Shown: one piece after another, positions 1 through 9,824 of the stretch
Layout of the letters: the number at the start of each line of letters is the position of its first letter
Position numbering within the stretch: position 1 is the stretch's first letter
Assembly (NCBI GenBank): GCA_012959275.1
Contig: DUDM01000061.1
Span: forward strand, 1-55,024
DNA: 55,024 bases
Reading direction: 5' to 3'
Origin: Candidatus Poseidoniales archaeon
Lineage (GTDB): Archaea; Thermoplasmatota; Poseidoniia; Poseidoniales; Poseidoniaceae
The notes under the pieces: generated by a model
What the model was told of the DNA's origin: nothing
The model's database searches: none
Seen by the model: only the letters and a program-made list of their open reading frames with translations
Made by a program: the position numbers and the translations under genes

Positions 1-19
1 GTTCCCTAAGGAATTAGTA

Positions 20-742
20 ATGCTCTCTGAATATTTATCAAATTCTGAACAGTCTATTTACCAATTTTTCAAGTCCATTGATTTGGATGATTCTGGTAAG
101 ATAGATGCATACGAATTCCAAATGGCATTGAAAGAAACAGGGATTGCCGACCTTCCTCCATGGGAAACGAGTTCACTCGTTGCTGTCATTGATGCCGATA
201 ACGACGGACAAATCAATTTACCAGAACTTGATATTGCAATTGCAAAGATTCGCAACGCAACTTCTCCAAAAGAGTCAGACTCAGAGCCAGAACCTGAAGT
301 CATCGAACAAGAATCTGAACCTGAAGTGGAACCCGAGCCGGAGCCCGAAGCAGAGCCGGAGCCCGAAGTAATTCAAGAGGAAGTTCGAGTTATTGAGGAA
401 GCAAGTATCAACCTACATGATTTGGTGCACCAACTTGGAGAAGCAAGGTTTGCCAGCGAGAGGTCAGCAATTATGGATTCAATAGACGGTGGAGCATATA
501 ATTTCTCGATTGAAGTATCTGGTGTAGAGAGAACGCTGGGAATTGGTTTGGATGAATATCTACGCGGTGGGCGTTCATTAGCCGGAAATGTAGTCGGCGA
601 CGATATTGAGGTACTGATCAGAATGCCTTCTTCAAGGAATGAGGAAATGGAGAACATCAAAGGAAGTGTAATCGAATTAACTGCTACTGCAAGCGATTGG
701 AACAATCTCCGAAAGCGTTTGGATATGAATCATATCGAGTGA
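20..742 (+). CDS. EF-hand domain protein with acidic P/E repeat linker
   Basis: Two EF-hand loops (DLDDSGKIDAYEF, DADNDGQINLPEL) followed by PEPEPEVE-type low-complexity linker; full-length ORF. Confidence 0.8.
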   Translation: MLSEYLSNSEQSIYQFFKSIDLDDSGKIDAYEFQMALKETGIADLPPWETSSLVAVIDADNDGQINLPELDIAIAKIRNATSPKESDSEPEPEVIEQESEPEVEPEPEPEAEPEPEVIQEEVRVIEEASINLHDLVHQLGEARFASERSAIMDSIDGGAYNFSIEVSGVERTLGIGLDEYLRGGRSLAGNVVGDDIEVLIRMPSSRNEEMENIKGSVIELTATASDWNNLRKRLDMNHIE

Positions 743-759
743 TTGACATCATTGTGATT

Positions 760-1926
760 TCACAAATGGCGGGCTATGACTAGCCGCTGGACTTCTTGGG
801 TGCCTTCGTAGATTTGAGTTATCTTGGCATCGCGGAAGAAGCGCTCTACTGGGAATTCTTTGACATATCCATAGCCACCAAGGATTTGAACTGCTTTGTC
901 AGCAACCCACATCGCAGTATCGCCTGCGAATAATTTAGCCATACTCGCTTCCTTGGAATGCCTTGGTCCACCTTCTTCGTAGTGCTTTTGTTTGGCAACT
1001 GCTGCCCGATAAACCAATAATCTTGCAGCATCGATTTGAGTAGCCATATCCGAGAGATAGGCTGTAATCATCTGATGGTGGGCGATTGGTTTGCCAAAAG
1101 TTTCTCTTTCTTTGGAATATTTATTGGCGGCTTCAAAGGCGCCTTGAGCAATCCCTAATGCTTGAGCAGCAATCCCAATTCGGCTGTTATCCAAGGCGTT
1201 CATGGCGATTGTAAAACCCTTACCAACATCCCCCAACACATTCTCAACTGGAACTATACAGTTGTCTAGTTCTAAGGAACAAGTATCAGATGAACGGATT
1301 CCGAGTTTATCCTCCTTCTTTCCAACACTAAACCCAGCAAATTCTTTTTCGATGATGAAGGCAGTTACCCCGCCGTGTTTCTTGACTCCGTAATCTGGGT
1401 GGTCTACTACCTTGGCGAAGAGCACGTAAATATCAGCACTCGCACCATTGGTTACCCACATTTTCAAACCATTGAGGATGTAGTGCTTTCCATCATCTGA
1501 AAGTTTGGCTTTACATGACAAGGCAGCAGCATCAGTACCTGCACCTGCTTCAGAAAGCGAGTAAGCGCCAACATCAGTGCCTGTAAGTCTACGGGCATAT
1601 TTTTCTTTTTGTTCATGAGTGCCGTGCAAGGTGATTGTTTTGCAGCATAACCCGACGTGTACCGCATAGAAAACTGCAAAGGAAGGGTCGACTCTTGCTA
1701 ATTCTTCAACGATGATGGCTTCAACTACATCATCGATTGGCACACCACCATATTGCTCTTCTACTGTTATGCCATGAAGGCCAAGTTCCACAAACTCCTG
1801 CCATTCTGAAGTAGGGGCAATCTGTTCATCATCTCTTTTAGAAATTGTTGCGGCTAAAGTGCTCTCTGCAAAGTCCCTGACGAGTTTCCTAATCATTTGG
1901 TATTCCTCGTCCTCATCGAAATTCAT
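760..1926 (-). CDS. Acyl-CoA dehydrogenase
   Basis: Typical ACAD motifs (YSLSEAGAGTDAAAL, MWVTNGASADIYVLFAK, QILGGYGYVKEFPVERFFRDAKITQIYEGTQEVQ). Confidence 0.93.
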   Translation of the reverse strand: MNFDEDEEYQMIRKLVRDFAESTLAATISKRDDEQIAPTSEWQEFVELGLHGITVEEQYGGVPIDDVVEAIIVEELARVDPSFAVFYAVHVGLCCKTITLHGTHEQKEKYARRLTGTDVGAYSLSEAGAGTDAAALSCKAKLSDDGKHYILNGLKMWVTNGASADIYVLFAKVVDHPDYGVKKHGGVTAFIIEKEFAGFSVGKKEDKLGIRSSDTCSLELDNCIVPVENVLGDVGKGFTIAMNALDNSRIGIAAQALGIAQGAFEAANKYSKERETFGKPIAHHQMITAYLSDMATQIDAARLLVYRAAVAKQKHYEEGGPRHSKEASMAKLFAGDTAMWVADKAVQILGGYGYVKEFPVERFFRDAKITQIYEGTQEVQRLVIARHL

Positions 1927-2056
1927 TAGGCAGCCCGAAGAGGGAGAGGGGAGGCTTAGTTATGATTGCATCTAGATGAAGATACAAGTATGCAGACAAC
2001 CGCCTCAATAGTTGGATTAAAATAATGGGCTTCAGTCGGCGGCTCAAGGTGAGTTC

Positions 2057-2461
2057 ATGACAGAGGATGAATATCTCGAGTTTAGTATAGCCCACAAGCG
2101 CAAATATTCGATAAAACATTTGTGGTATCAAGAGAAAGATGACAAGATAACAATTGGCCTTTCTGACTTCCTAGCCAAGGAAATTGGCGAAATATTGAGA
2201 GTCATTCTACCCCATGCAGATGATGAATTGGATGTCGATGATGAGATGTTGAGCATCTGGACAGCAGAACAAAAGATTTCCTTTAGGATACCATTCAGCG
2301 GTTTAGTGACCGAAGTTAATGGTGAAGTAGAAATCACCCCTGATTTAATCAATGATAGCGCTTACGACGATGGCTGGTTGATTATCATTGATCCTCATGA
2401 ATTGGACATGGAGATGTTCCTTGAGCCTGAAGAGTATGTCCAAGCACTTGCAGAGATTTGA
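2057..2461 (+). CDS. Glycine cleavage H-protein-like (lipoyl-domain fold) protein
   Basis: GcvH-like pattern HLWYQEKDDKITIGLSDFLAKEIGEI...IPFSGLVTEVNGEV..TPDLINDSAYDDGWLIII. Confidence 0.65.
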   Translation: MTEDEYLEFSIAHKRKYSIKHLWYQEKDDKITIGLSDFLAKEIGEILRVILPHADDELDVDDEMLSIWTAEQKISFRIPFSGLVTEVNGEVEITPDLINDSAYDDGWLIIIDPHELDMEMFLEPEEYVQALAEI

Positions 2462-2477
2462 ATACTAATTGTATTCT

Positions 2478-3653
2478 TTATGCAGTTAAGGCAGTGACTG
2501 CCTCTAATTTTTCAGGATGGGCCTCAAAGTGGGCCGCCAAATCTGCTAATCCTGCTGATAAGGCATCGGCTACTGCAAACTTAACATCCAGTGGATGCAA
2601 AGTTCCATCCATCACTGCTACACGAATTGAAGCGAGGTTGGACCAAGTGCTCGGTTCACCAAATTCTGGTTTTGGAGTGACTACCAATTCACCAAATTCA
2701 GGTAAGATGATATTTTCAATCAATTCGTATACTGGTGAATCTTCTTGTTCTGGGTCAAGGAATGCTTTTCTTAATTTCTTACGCATCTTCTTTGCTTCAT
2801 CATGAAGAAGGATTGCAGAACTAGGTTGGGATTTTGACATTTTATGGTCGAAACTTTCCATTCTTCCTCCACTTGCTTTCAAGCCAGAGATAATTGGAGT
2901 GTGGAAGCAAGTGGCCTTTGTCCACTTCCATTTGTCTGCAGTTTCTCGCATATACATGTGAGCCTTGCGTTGGTCCATCCCTCCAAGAGCAATGTCAATC
3001 TTCATTTCAAAAATATCGGCTGCCTGCATTGCAGGATAGTAGAATCTTGCGAGGTCTCCATCAGATGAATCCTCATCTCTTCCCATGATAGTAAAGGTAC
3101 GGCGAACTCTCGCAAGGCTCATATTCTTGGAACAACGAAGTACTCTTGCCCAATAATCCCCTGAATCCATAATGGTACTAGCATACTGGAATTGTAATTG
3201 CCCTGCTCCATCTCCTTCGGGTGGATTATTGAGTAATACTCTGAATGTATCTTCCATGTAGGATGCGGTGGTCTGTATTTTTTCCATGTCACCGCCAAAC
3301 TTGTCATTCACCCAAGCATGCCAATCTGCCATAAAAACCAGTACATTTGCTCCTGCTTCAAGTAACCTGTTGAGTGTTAATGAAATCACTTTCCAGCCAA
3401 TATGGGCTTTTCCACTTGGCTCAAAACCAACATAGCAGCGAATAACATCATCTCCTCCAGCGCTTTTTCCATCTAACATTATACCGACGAGGTGATCTAT
3501 TCCCACTACTTCCTGTAGTGCTCCAACCATCCATGCCAAGCGCCTTCTTTGCTCGTTGTTGAGTTCTGAAAAGCGAGGGTGTTTCTCTGTATATGGTGTG
3601 AGGATGGCATCGATGGTACTTTCATTCATCTCCGCCATCGTGGACATCTTCAT
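2478..3653 (-). CDS. tyrS: Tyrosyl-tRNA synthetase (archaeal type)
   Basis: YVGFEPSGKAHIGW class I signature, MADWHAWVNDKFGG, HKMSKSQPSSAI (KMSKS). Confidence 0.92.
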   Translation of the reverse strand: MKMSTMAEMNESTIDAILTPYTEKHPRFSELNNEQRRRLAWMVGALQEVVGIDHLVGIMLDGKSAGGDDVIRCYVGFEPSGKAHIGWKVISLTLNRLLEAGANVLVFMADWHAWVNDKFGGDMEKIQTTASYMEDTFRVLLNNPPEGDGAGQLQFQYASTIMDSGDYWARVLRCSKNMSLARVRRTFTIMGRDEDSSDGDLARFYYPAMQAADIFEMKIDIALGGMDQRKAHMYMRETADKWKWTKATCFHTPIISGLKASGGRMESFDHKMSKSQPSSAILLHDEAKKMRKKLRKAFLDPEQEDSPVYELIENIILPEFGELVVTPKPEFGEPSTWSNLASIRVAVMDGTLHPLDVKFAVADALSAGLADLAAHFEAHPEKLEAVTALTA

Positions 3654-4186
3654 CCCTCAACGAGTTTGCTCAGTTTTTCAGATAATGACATTGCACGGGT
3701 GCCGTTGCCTTCTTCCAACTTCTGCTCAACTTCAGAAATTAACACAAGAGCTTGTTCTTTCACATCATCTGTCATGGTCTTTGACATTTCCATCATTTTT
3801 TTTGCCAATCTGATATTTGAGTTCGCCTTGGAGATTTTCTTACCTGCTTCTTTGGCCTTGTCTCCTCGCTGCTTGGAATTGTAGCCAGTTGCCTCATCGA
3901 GGAAACCCGACCAGCGCTTGCGTGCTTGCATCGCTTGTTCGCGTCCACCATCTGCTTGCAAATATTCGGAAAGGTCATTACCCTTCATTTGCTCAACATC
4001 TACAACCAATTTCCCATCTTCGGAATATGTGGCTTGAATACGGCACAGAATCGAAAATGATGCGGTAAAGCCCCCATCAACCCCACTCTTTACTTCATCA
4101 AAATACTGGCCGCCTAATTTGGCTAAACCAGCATTTCCACCCATCGTTTTTACTAGCCCGCGCTTGACTTCGAATTGTTCCATCAA
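3650..4186 (-). CDS. Conserved hypothetical protein, overlaps tyrS start
   Basis: Complete ORF, 4-bp overlap with downstream tyrS suggests operon. Confidence 0.6.
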   Translation of the reverse strand: MMEQFEVKRGLVKTMGGNAGLAKLGGQYFDEVKSGVDGGFTASFSILCRIQATYSEDGKLVVDVEQMKGNDLSEYLQADGGREQAMQARKRWSGFLDEATGYNSKQRGDKAKEAGKKISKANSNIRLAKKMMEMSKTMTDDVKEQALVLISEVEQKLEEGNGTRAMSLSEKLSKLVEG

Positions 4187-4209
4187 GCCCCTCCAACAGA
4201 CTACATGAA

Positions 4210-5511
4210 ATGACCTTTACGTTGGGAATGGCTGAAATGGAGTATCACCTGCGAGTCTTCATGGCCAGCCTGAGAGCACCTATTGTTGCGTTATTTCTGG
4301 CCCTCTTATTGATTCCTTTCCACGCTTTAGCCCAAGAGGATGAAGAAGAAATGTACTCAATTGCTAAAGCCACTCAAATTGGCGCAATTTCAGATTCAGA
4401 TCTAGGATTGAATGCGGCCCAGTTGCGCCCTCAAGGAGACCTAATTCTAATTGTTGGCGCAGAAGGATATGCTCGTCTAATCGATTCAGAAGAGCCGGAG
4501 TCAAGGGGCAAAGATATCTCATTGACTTCAGGTAAGTCAGAAGATTTCACCGCCTTAGGCTGGCATCCACAGGGCCAATCAGCACTTTTGGTTGGAGAAA
4601 ACGGTCAAATGATGCGGCTCAGCCTTGAGAATTACGCTTTAGAAACCGTCGAAGGAAAGGGCGTCTTGGAAGGCGAGAAACAAACTGCAATCACCTGGAA
4701 CCGAAATGGAGACGTCGCATATCTTGGCGGGGGAAATGGCAGTATTTTCAGATATTCTTCAGCCGATGGGTTTACATTTCTTGATAAGTCCTCAAGTCCA
4801 GTCACGGCAATCGATTGCCATCCAAGTCCAAGCACACGCCTATGCGTGATAACAACTGCAGGTGATGGGGCGGCTGTAATAGATACTGACCATCAAATAT
4901 CTTGGATTTCAAATACCGCAGGAGATACTTGGGTAGACGTGGTTTGTCCTACTGTTTCGAGGGATGTTTGCATCTTGATTGGCAGTGGTAAGAGAATTGC
5001 AGTTCTACATTTGGATGTTGAAAAACCGTCTGCAAGTGCCACTGATACCCCAGAAGTTCTATCATCATTACAGGGTGAATTAACCGGTGGTTCATTGATG
5101 GGAGATGGTAGCATCAGTTTGCACATCGCCCCATATTCAGTAGCAAGTTATGGCCTCGAGGAAGAAATGGCTTGGGCTGTTGTCATGAAGAGTGATGTTA
5201 GTGGCGAAGGTAGCCTAGCAGGCTCGACCATGGTTTTCACTTGGGGTAGTGAAGATACCGATGGTTTTGTTCTTTCTTCCAATGGTTTAATCGCCTCTAT
5301 TTCTCCGCTTAAAGAGGTAGAAGAGAAAGATTTGCTTGGCATGGTTGTCATAGGGATGGTTGCAATCAGCGTCCCTGGGGTGCTATTTGGAATGATTTTC
5401 ATGAATTCTAAAACTTTACAGCGCTGGTGGATGGATATGTCAAGAAAGCGTAGGCAGAAGAAGTTTGACCGTATTCAAGCCAAGCAAGATGCCAACAAAT
5501 CAGGGGATTAG
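4210..5511 (+). CDS. Membrane-anchored beta-propeller (WD40-like) protein
   Basis: N-terminal signal/TM segment, repeated WD-like blades (ALGWHPQGQSALLVGENG, AITWNRNGDVAYLGGGNGSIFRYS), C-terminal TM plus basic tail; start codon uncertain. Confidence 0.7.
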   Translation: MTFTLGMAEMEYHLRVFMASLRAPIVALFLALLLIPFHALAQEDEEEMYSIAKATQIGAISDSDLGLNAAQLRPQGDLILIVGAEGYARLIDSEEPESRGKDISLTSGKSEDFTALGWHPQGQSALLVGENGQMMRLSLENYALETVEGKGVLEGEKQTAITWNRNGDVAYLGGGNGSIFRYSSADGFTFLDKSSSPVTAIDCHPSPSTRLCVITTAGDGAAVIDTDHQISWISNTAGDTWVDVVCPTVSRDVCILIGSGKRIAVLHLDVEKPSASATDTPEVLSSLQGELTGGSLMGDGSISLHIAPYSVASYGLEEEMAWAVVMKSDVSGEGSLAGSTMVFTWGSEDTDGFVLSSNGLIASISPLKEVEEKDLLGMVVIGMVAISVPGVLFGMIFMNSKTLQRWWMDMSRKRRQKKFDRIQAKQDANKSGD

Positions 5512-5523
5512 GATTCTCCTTTT

Positions 5524-5563
5524 GCTGCGAAAGTTCATGAACGCAGCGTCCAGCCCTTGGGCT
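5524..5563. promoter_or_regulatory. Inverted-repeat cluster upstream of acyl-CoA dehydrogenase
   Basis: GCTGCG(5524-5529)/CGCAGC(5542-5547) enclosing the perfect palindrome GTTCATGAAC (5533-5542), then AGCCC-TT-GGGCT (5552-5563). Confidence 0.4.
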
Positions 5564-5567
5564 AGGA

Positions 5568-6752
5568 ATGGTAGATATGGTATACGAGGCCTTGGATTTC
5601 TACGATATTGAATCGGAATGTACAGAAGAAGAAATTATGGTTCGAGACATGGTTCGTGATTGGGTTGATGAAGAAGTCATTCCAAACATCGAGGCAGCCT
5701 GTCGCGAAGGTCGGTTCCCAGAAGAATGGGGTAAAGCACTTGGTGAAATGGGAGTCTTGGGAATGACCATTGATGAGAAGTATGGTTGTGCTGGAATGTC
5801 CTATGTGGCATATGGACTTGTTTGTCAAGAATTAGAACGAGGAGATAGTGGACTTCGTTCATTCGCCAGCGTTCAAGGTTCCTTGGCAATGTTCCCAATT
5901 TCAGCCTTCGGCTCCGAAGAACAAAAGATGCACTACCTACCAAAGATGGCCAGTGGAGAATGGATTGGCTGTTTTGGTTTAACCGAACCGGATTATGGCT
6001 CTAACCCAGGTGATATGATTACCAAAGCGAGTGATCAAGGAGACCATTACTTATTGAACGGGGCAAAAATGTGGATTACCAATGGAACTGTTGCGGATGT
6101 AGCAGTAGTTTGGGCTAAGTTAGATGGCGTAATTCGTGGCTTCATCGTAGAGAAAAATGACCCTGGGTTTAGTGCTCCTGAGATGACTGGAAAGCATTCA
6201 TTGAAGGCAAGTGTTACCAGTGAGTTGGTATTTCAAGACTGCAAAATTCCAAAAGATAGAATGCTTCCAAGTGTGAAAGGATTGAAAGGTCCATTCTCAT
6301 GCTTGAATAATGCCCGCTTCGGTATTTCGTGGGGCGCCATCGGTTCAGCCCAAGCATGTTTTCATTCAGCCAAGGAATATGCACTTTCACGGATTCAATT
6401 TGACCATCCTATCGCTTCCTATCAATTGGTCCAAAATAAATTATCTTGGATGCTTAGGGAGATAACAAAGGGGCAGTTATTGGCTCTAAACCTCGGCAGG
6501 AAAAAAGATGCTGGCACTTGGATTCCTGAACAAATTAGCCTTGCAAAAATGAATAACGTCGATATGGCATTGGAAATTGCTAGAATGGCCCGAGATATAC
6601 ATGGAGCAAATGGTATTCTTGATGAGTACCCAATAATGAGGCACATGGCCAACCTTGAGTCTGTTAAGACCTATGAAGGAACACACGACATCCATAATCT
6701 CATCATTGGTCGTTGGATTACAGGCATTCAATCCTTTACTCGTACTCTTTGA
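5568..6752 (+). CDS. Acyl-CoA dehydrogenase (glutaryl-CoA dehydrogenase-like)
   Basis: GCFGLTEPDYGSNPGDM, KMWITNGTVADVAVVWAK, GANGILDEYPIMRHMANLESVKTYEGTHDIHNLIIGR. Confidence 0.92.
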   Translation: MVDMVYEALDFYDIESECTEEEIMVRDMVRDWVDEEVIPNIEAACREGRFPEEWGKALGEMGVLGMTIDEKYGCAGMSYVAYGLVCQELERGDSGLRSFASVQGSLAMFPISAFGSEEQKMHYLPKMASGEWIGCFGLTEPDYGSNPGDMITKASDQGDHYLLNGAKMWITNGTVADVAVVWAKLDGVIRGFIVEKNDPGFSAPEMTGKHSLKASVTSELVFQDCKIPKDRMLPSVKGLKGPFSCLNNARFGISWGAIGSAQACFHSAKEYALSRIQFDHPIASYQLVQNKLSWMLREITKGQLLALNLGRKKDAGTWIPEQISLAKMNNVDMALEIARMARDIHGANGILDEYPIMRHMANLESVKTYEGTHDIHNLIIGRWITGIQSFTRTL

Positions 6753-6775
6753 ATGATAGAGTAATCACACCTATC

Positions 6776-6898
6776 GCGTGAACGGTTGTGATGATTTTTG
6801 TCGTTCAGTTCACGCTGACCATTCGCATTGCTGCGCAATGCTCAGGGAATGTTCATCAATGGACTGCTGGTCGGCGACTCGTCCACTCTATGGAGTGG
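6776..6898 (+). promoter_or_regulatory. Three consecutive inverted repeats in the ETF leader
   Basis: GCGTGAAC(6776-6783)/GTTCACGC(6808-6815); GCATTGC(6825-6831)/GCAATGC(6835-6841); CCACTC(6883-6888)/GAGTGG(6893-6898). Confidence 0.45.
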
Positions 6899-6905
6899 AG
6901 GTGAT

Positions 6906-7655
6906 ATGATGCCTGAAATCGCAGTTCTCGTTAAGCGTGTACCAGATACCAATGCAAAAATTGCAATTTCAGGGGATAGAGTTGACCTCTCATCAGTCAA
7001 GTGGGTAATGAGCCCATACGATGAATTTGCCTTGGAAGCAGCAATGATGCACAAAGAATCCAATGGCGGTACAGTTACTGCAATCACTCTTGGTACACCG
7101 GATTGCGACAAGGTCCTAAAAGATGCAAAGGCAATCGGAGTTGACCGAATTGTCCGAGTTTGGGATGACTCATGGAGTGACTTGGACTCAAATCAAGTTC
7201 AATCAGCTTTGGTCAGTGCCTTGAAGGAACTTTCAACCGAGGTTGTCTACTGTGGAAAATCTGCTGCGGATACCGGTGCATCATCCACTGGGCCCGGCGT
7301 AGCAGAGCGAATGGGTTGGGCCAGTGTGAGCAATATTATTGGCATCGAATTCGAAGATGCCGGAGTAGAAGTTCTAATTCCACGAAATATTGGTAATGCG
7401 CGAACAGGAGTTTCACTCCCCGCCGTTATTTCCTGTGACAAAGGATTCTGCAAACCCCGCAAACCCAATGTGAAGGGCATCATGATGGCCAAGCGAGCCC
7501 AAGTTGAAGTATTGGGTGCAGATATTCCAACCTCATCAATCAATATTGTATCACATACTCCTCCTCCTCAAAAAGCATCTGGACAAAAGTTCGAAGGTGC
7601 TGGAAATGTCCCTACCGTCGTGGCAGCCTTGAGAAACGACGCCAATGTAATTTGA
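6906..7655 (+). CDS. etfB: Electron transfer flavoprotein beta subunit
   Basis: MMPEIAVLVKRVPDTNAKI, YDEFALEAA, GKSAADTGASSTGPGVAERMGW; ORF opens at 6828 but homology begins at ~6906 after AGGTGAT. Confidence 0.92.
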   Translation: MMPEIAVLVKRVPDTNAKIAISGDRVDLSSVKWVMSPYDEFALEAAMMHKESNGGTVTAITLGTPDCDKVLKDAKAIGVDRIVRVWDDSWSDLDSNQVQSALVSALKELSTEVVYCGKSAADTGASSTGPGVAERMGWASVSNIIGIEFEDAGVEVLIPRNIGNARTGVSLPAVISCDKGFCKPRKPNVKGIMMAKRAQVEVLGADIPTSSINIVSHTPPPQKASGQKFEGAGNVPTVVAALRNDANVI

Positions 7656-7665
7656 GGTGGATTAA

Positions 7666-8598
7666 ATGACAGAAATAATTGTTATAGCAGAGACAAAAGA
7701 TGGCATCATCAGTCCAGTCACCTCTGAATTAGTTAGTGCAGCAATAGTATTGGGTGGAAACCCAACTGTTATTGTTCCTGGAGTTAATGATACAGCAGCC
7801 ACTTCTGGGGCTGCGATTTCAGGTGTTAGCAAGGTCATCGCTTGTGTTGGTGAACAATTTTCAAATTACGATGCAGCCGCATGGGCAAGCGCAATAGATG
7901 CTTGCGCTCCTGCAGGAGTAATAATTTGTGCAGCCACTCAAAATGGCAAGGATTTGGGCAGTCGTTTGGCTGCACGTAGAGCCGTTTCAGTTGTGCAGGA
8001 CGTAGTGGCCATCGATGGAGGAGTCCTGACTTCACCAATTTACTCTGGCAAGGCAATGCAAAATGTTTCACTGCAGGGAGATGCGGTTGTCAGTATCAGA
8101 GCAAATACATTCTCCCCATCTTCAGATGGCGGAAATGCTGAAATCTCTGTGATGAATCAATCTGCTGACCTCAAAACAGCAGTTAGAGAAATGATCGCCA
8201 AAGCAAGTGAACGCTTAGACGTGGCTGAAGCCGATATCATCATCTCAGGCGGTCGCGGAATGCAAGACCCCGCAAACTTTGCGCACTTGGAAAGAGTTGC
8301 AGATACCTTAGGGGCTGCAGTTGGAGCAAGCCGTGCTGCAGTTGACGCTTGGGAGGACATTTCTCACGGCATGCAAGTAGGACAGACTGGTAAAACCGTT
8401 AATCCAAGTCTCTACATCGCAGTAGGAATTAGTGGTGCAATTCAGCACTTAGCCGGAATGAGGACCTCCAAGTATATCGTGGCAATCAACAAGGATGCAG
8501 AGGCTCCAATCTTTCAACATGCAGATTATGGAATCGTTGCAACTTGGCAAGATGCTCTGCCAATTCTTGAATCTGAATTAAAGGCATTACTCGGATGA
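7666..8598 (+). CDS. etfA: Electron transfer flavoprotein alpha subunit
   Basis: ISGGRGMQDPANF, VGASRAAVDAWE, QVGQTGKTVNPSLYIAVGISGAIQHLAGM, IVAINKDAEAPIFQHADYGIV. Confidence 0.95.
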   Translation: MTEIIVIAETKDGIISPVTSELVSAAIVLGGNPTVIVPGVNDTAATSGAAISGVSKVIACVGEQFSNYDAAAWASAIDACAPAGVIICAATQNGKDLGSRLAARRAVSVVQDVVAIDGGVLTSPIYSGKAMQNVSLQGDAVVSIRANTFSPSSDGGNAEISVMNQSADLKTAVREMIAKASERLDVAEADIIISGGRGMQDPANFAHLERVADTLGAAVGASRAAVDAWEDISHGMQVGQTGKTVNPSLYIAVGISGAIQHLAGMRTSKYIVAINKDAEAPIFQHADYGIVATWQDALPILESELKALLG

Positions 8599-8621
8599 TT
8601 AATCAAATAATTAATATTGAA

Positions 8622-9125
8622 TTATTCATCTAATTCTAAGGCATCTCTCGCCGCTTCGGCTTCGTCTTCAAAGCCTGTGGATTCACCCTTTCCAAATTTC
8701 TCCATCAAGGCACCTCGCAGGTCAAGGTCAGGTAAATGGAATTCTGGCATCAGATGCCAAGGTGTTAATTTAGAAAGTGTTCCAAGCAATAACCAACTTC
8801 CTGGAAGCATGAACACTCTTAGTGGTGGAATCACAAGCCCCAATTCACCGAGTTGTTCGGCCGTTTCTTTCAAGTCCTTTGTTGGAACTTCTTTGGCAAG
8901 AGCGATTTTTGCTAAAACAATGATTGCATCCTTTGTTTCGCCCGCCTCTAGAACTGTCCAATCCCAAGCATCCGTGAGTTTTTCCCCCCATGCTTTCGGG
9001 TCCTTTGCAACACCGAGAATTTCTTTTCGATGATCTGGATTAATCATTTTAGCACCTTTCCAAGCCAAGCCTGCAGCACCAATCGCTATTGCGATGGCGC
9101 CTTTTTTTTCTTTTTTACTTGACAT
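8622..9125 (-). CDS. Hypothetical protein with LETM1-like segment
   Basis: LVIPPLRVFMLPGSWLLLGTLSKLTPWHLMPEFHLP resembles the LETM1 'IP..LP...K..P..LP..F' signature; rest unassigned. Confidence 0.55.
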   Translation of the reverse strand: MSSKKEKKGAIAIAIGAAGLAWKGAKMINPDHRKEILGVAKDPKAWGEKLTDAWDWTVLEAGETKDAIIVLAKIALAKEVPTKDLKETAEQLGELGLVIPPLRVFMLPGSWLLLGTLSKLTPWHLMPEFHLPDLDLRGALMEKFGKGESTGFEDEAEAARDALELDE

Positions 9126-9770
9126 TCAACTCACCATTTCATCATCTGCTGCAAATACTATTGTCAGCATTGCATTCCAATCATTATCATCGCTGTCACT
9201 CATTCCATTCAATAATACAACCGTTCCTTGATGTAACATCCAAGCGTCCATGCTACTATTGTAGCCGGCAGTATCACTACTGTTCCCTGGAAACAAATCC
9301 CAATAGTGAGTGAATGTTCCATCAAATTCAGTTTCTTCAGTATGGCTCATTGAATAACCAAAGCCGACTGCAAGCATACTCCAATCGCTGGTATCGAAAG
9401 TGCATCCAATTGCCGGAGAAGTTCCGGTGGTATTTGCAATAATTGTGAAATTGAGGCTACAAGTCTGAGCATCATGATTGCCAGAAGGGTCGCCATTTCC
9501 ATCGAAGGTAATGTTCAGTGTAATATTTGCATCCTCGGCTAATTTTTCGTGCATCAATGAAGTTGCAGTGATTCGCATGCGAGCATTTCCATCAACAAGA
9601 AGGTCATGAGAATCCGGTACACCATCTAAGTCGGAATCATCTAATCCAGTAGCGGTATTAGGCATTAAGGAAATAATGAGGCCAAATAATGCTGCCCCAA
9701 GAAATACTCCGAAGACTAAGGCAGAAGTTACTGCGATGCGCACATCGGCTTGTTGTTGGGACTCCGGCAT
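9126..9770 (-). CDS. Membrane-anchored protein with TSP3-like Ca-binding motif
   Basis: N-terminal TM segment, DDSDLDGVPDSHDLL acidic repeat. Confidence 0.6.
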   Translation of the reverse strand: MPESQQQADVRIAVTSALVFGVFLGAALFGLIISLMPNTATGLDDSDLDGVPDSHDLLVDGNARMRITATSLMHEKLAEDANITLNITFDGNGDPSGNHDAQTCSLNFTIIANTTGTSPAIGCTFDTSDWSMLAVGFGYSMSHTEETEFDGTFTHYWDLFPGNSSDTAGYNSSMDAWMLHQGTVVLLNGMSDSDDNDWNAMLTIVFAADDEMVS

Positions 9771-9824
9771 GAAGGCAAGTCGGGGTTGATTTGCTTTGAT
9801 GCTTGTGCTGAACTGATTTGGTGA

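Noticed and set aside
8617-9033. 138-aa plus-strand ORF
   Set aside because: Antisense to a better-supported minus-strand ORF (8622-9125) with a plausible protein composition.
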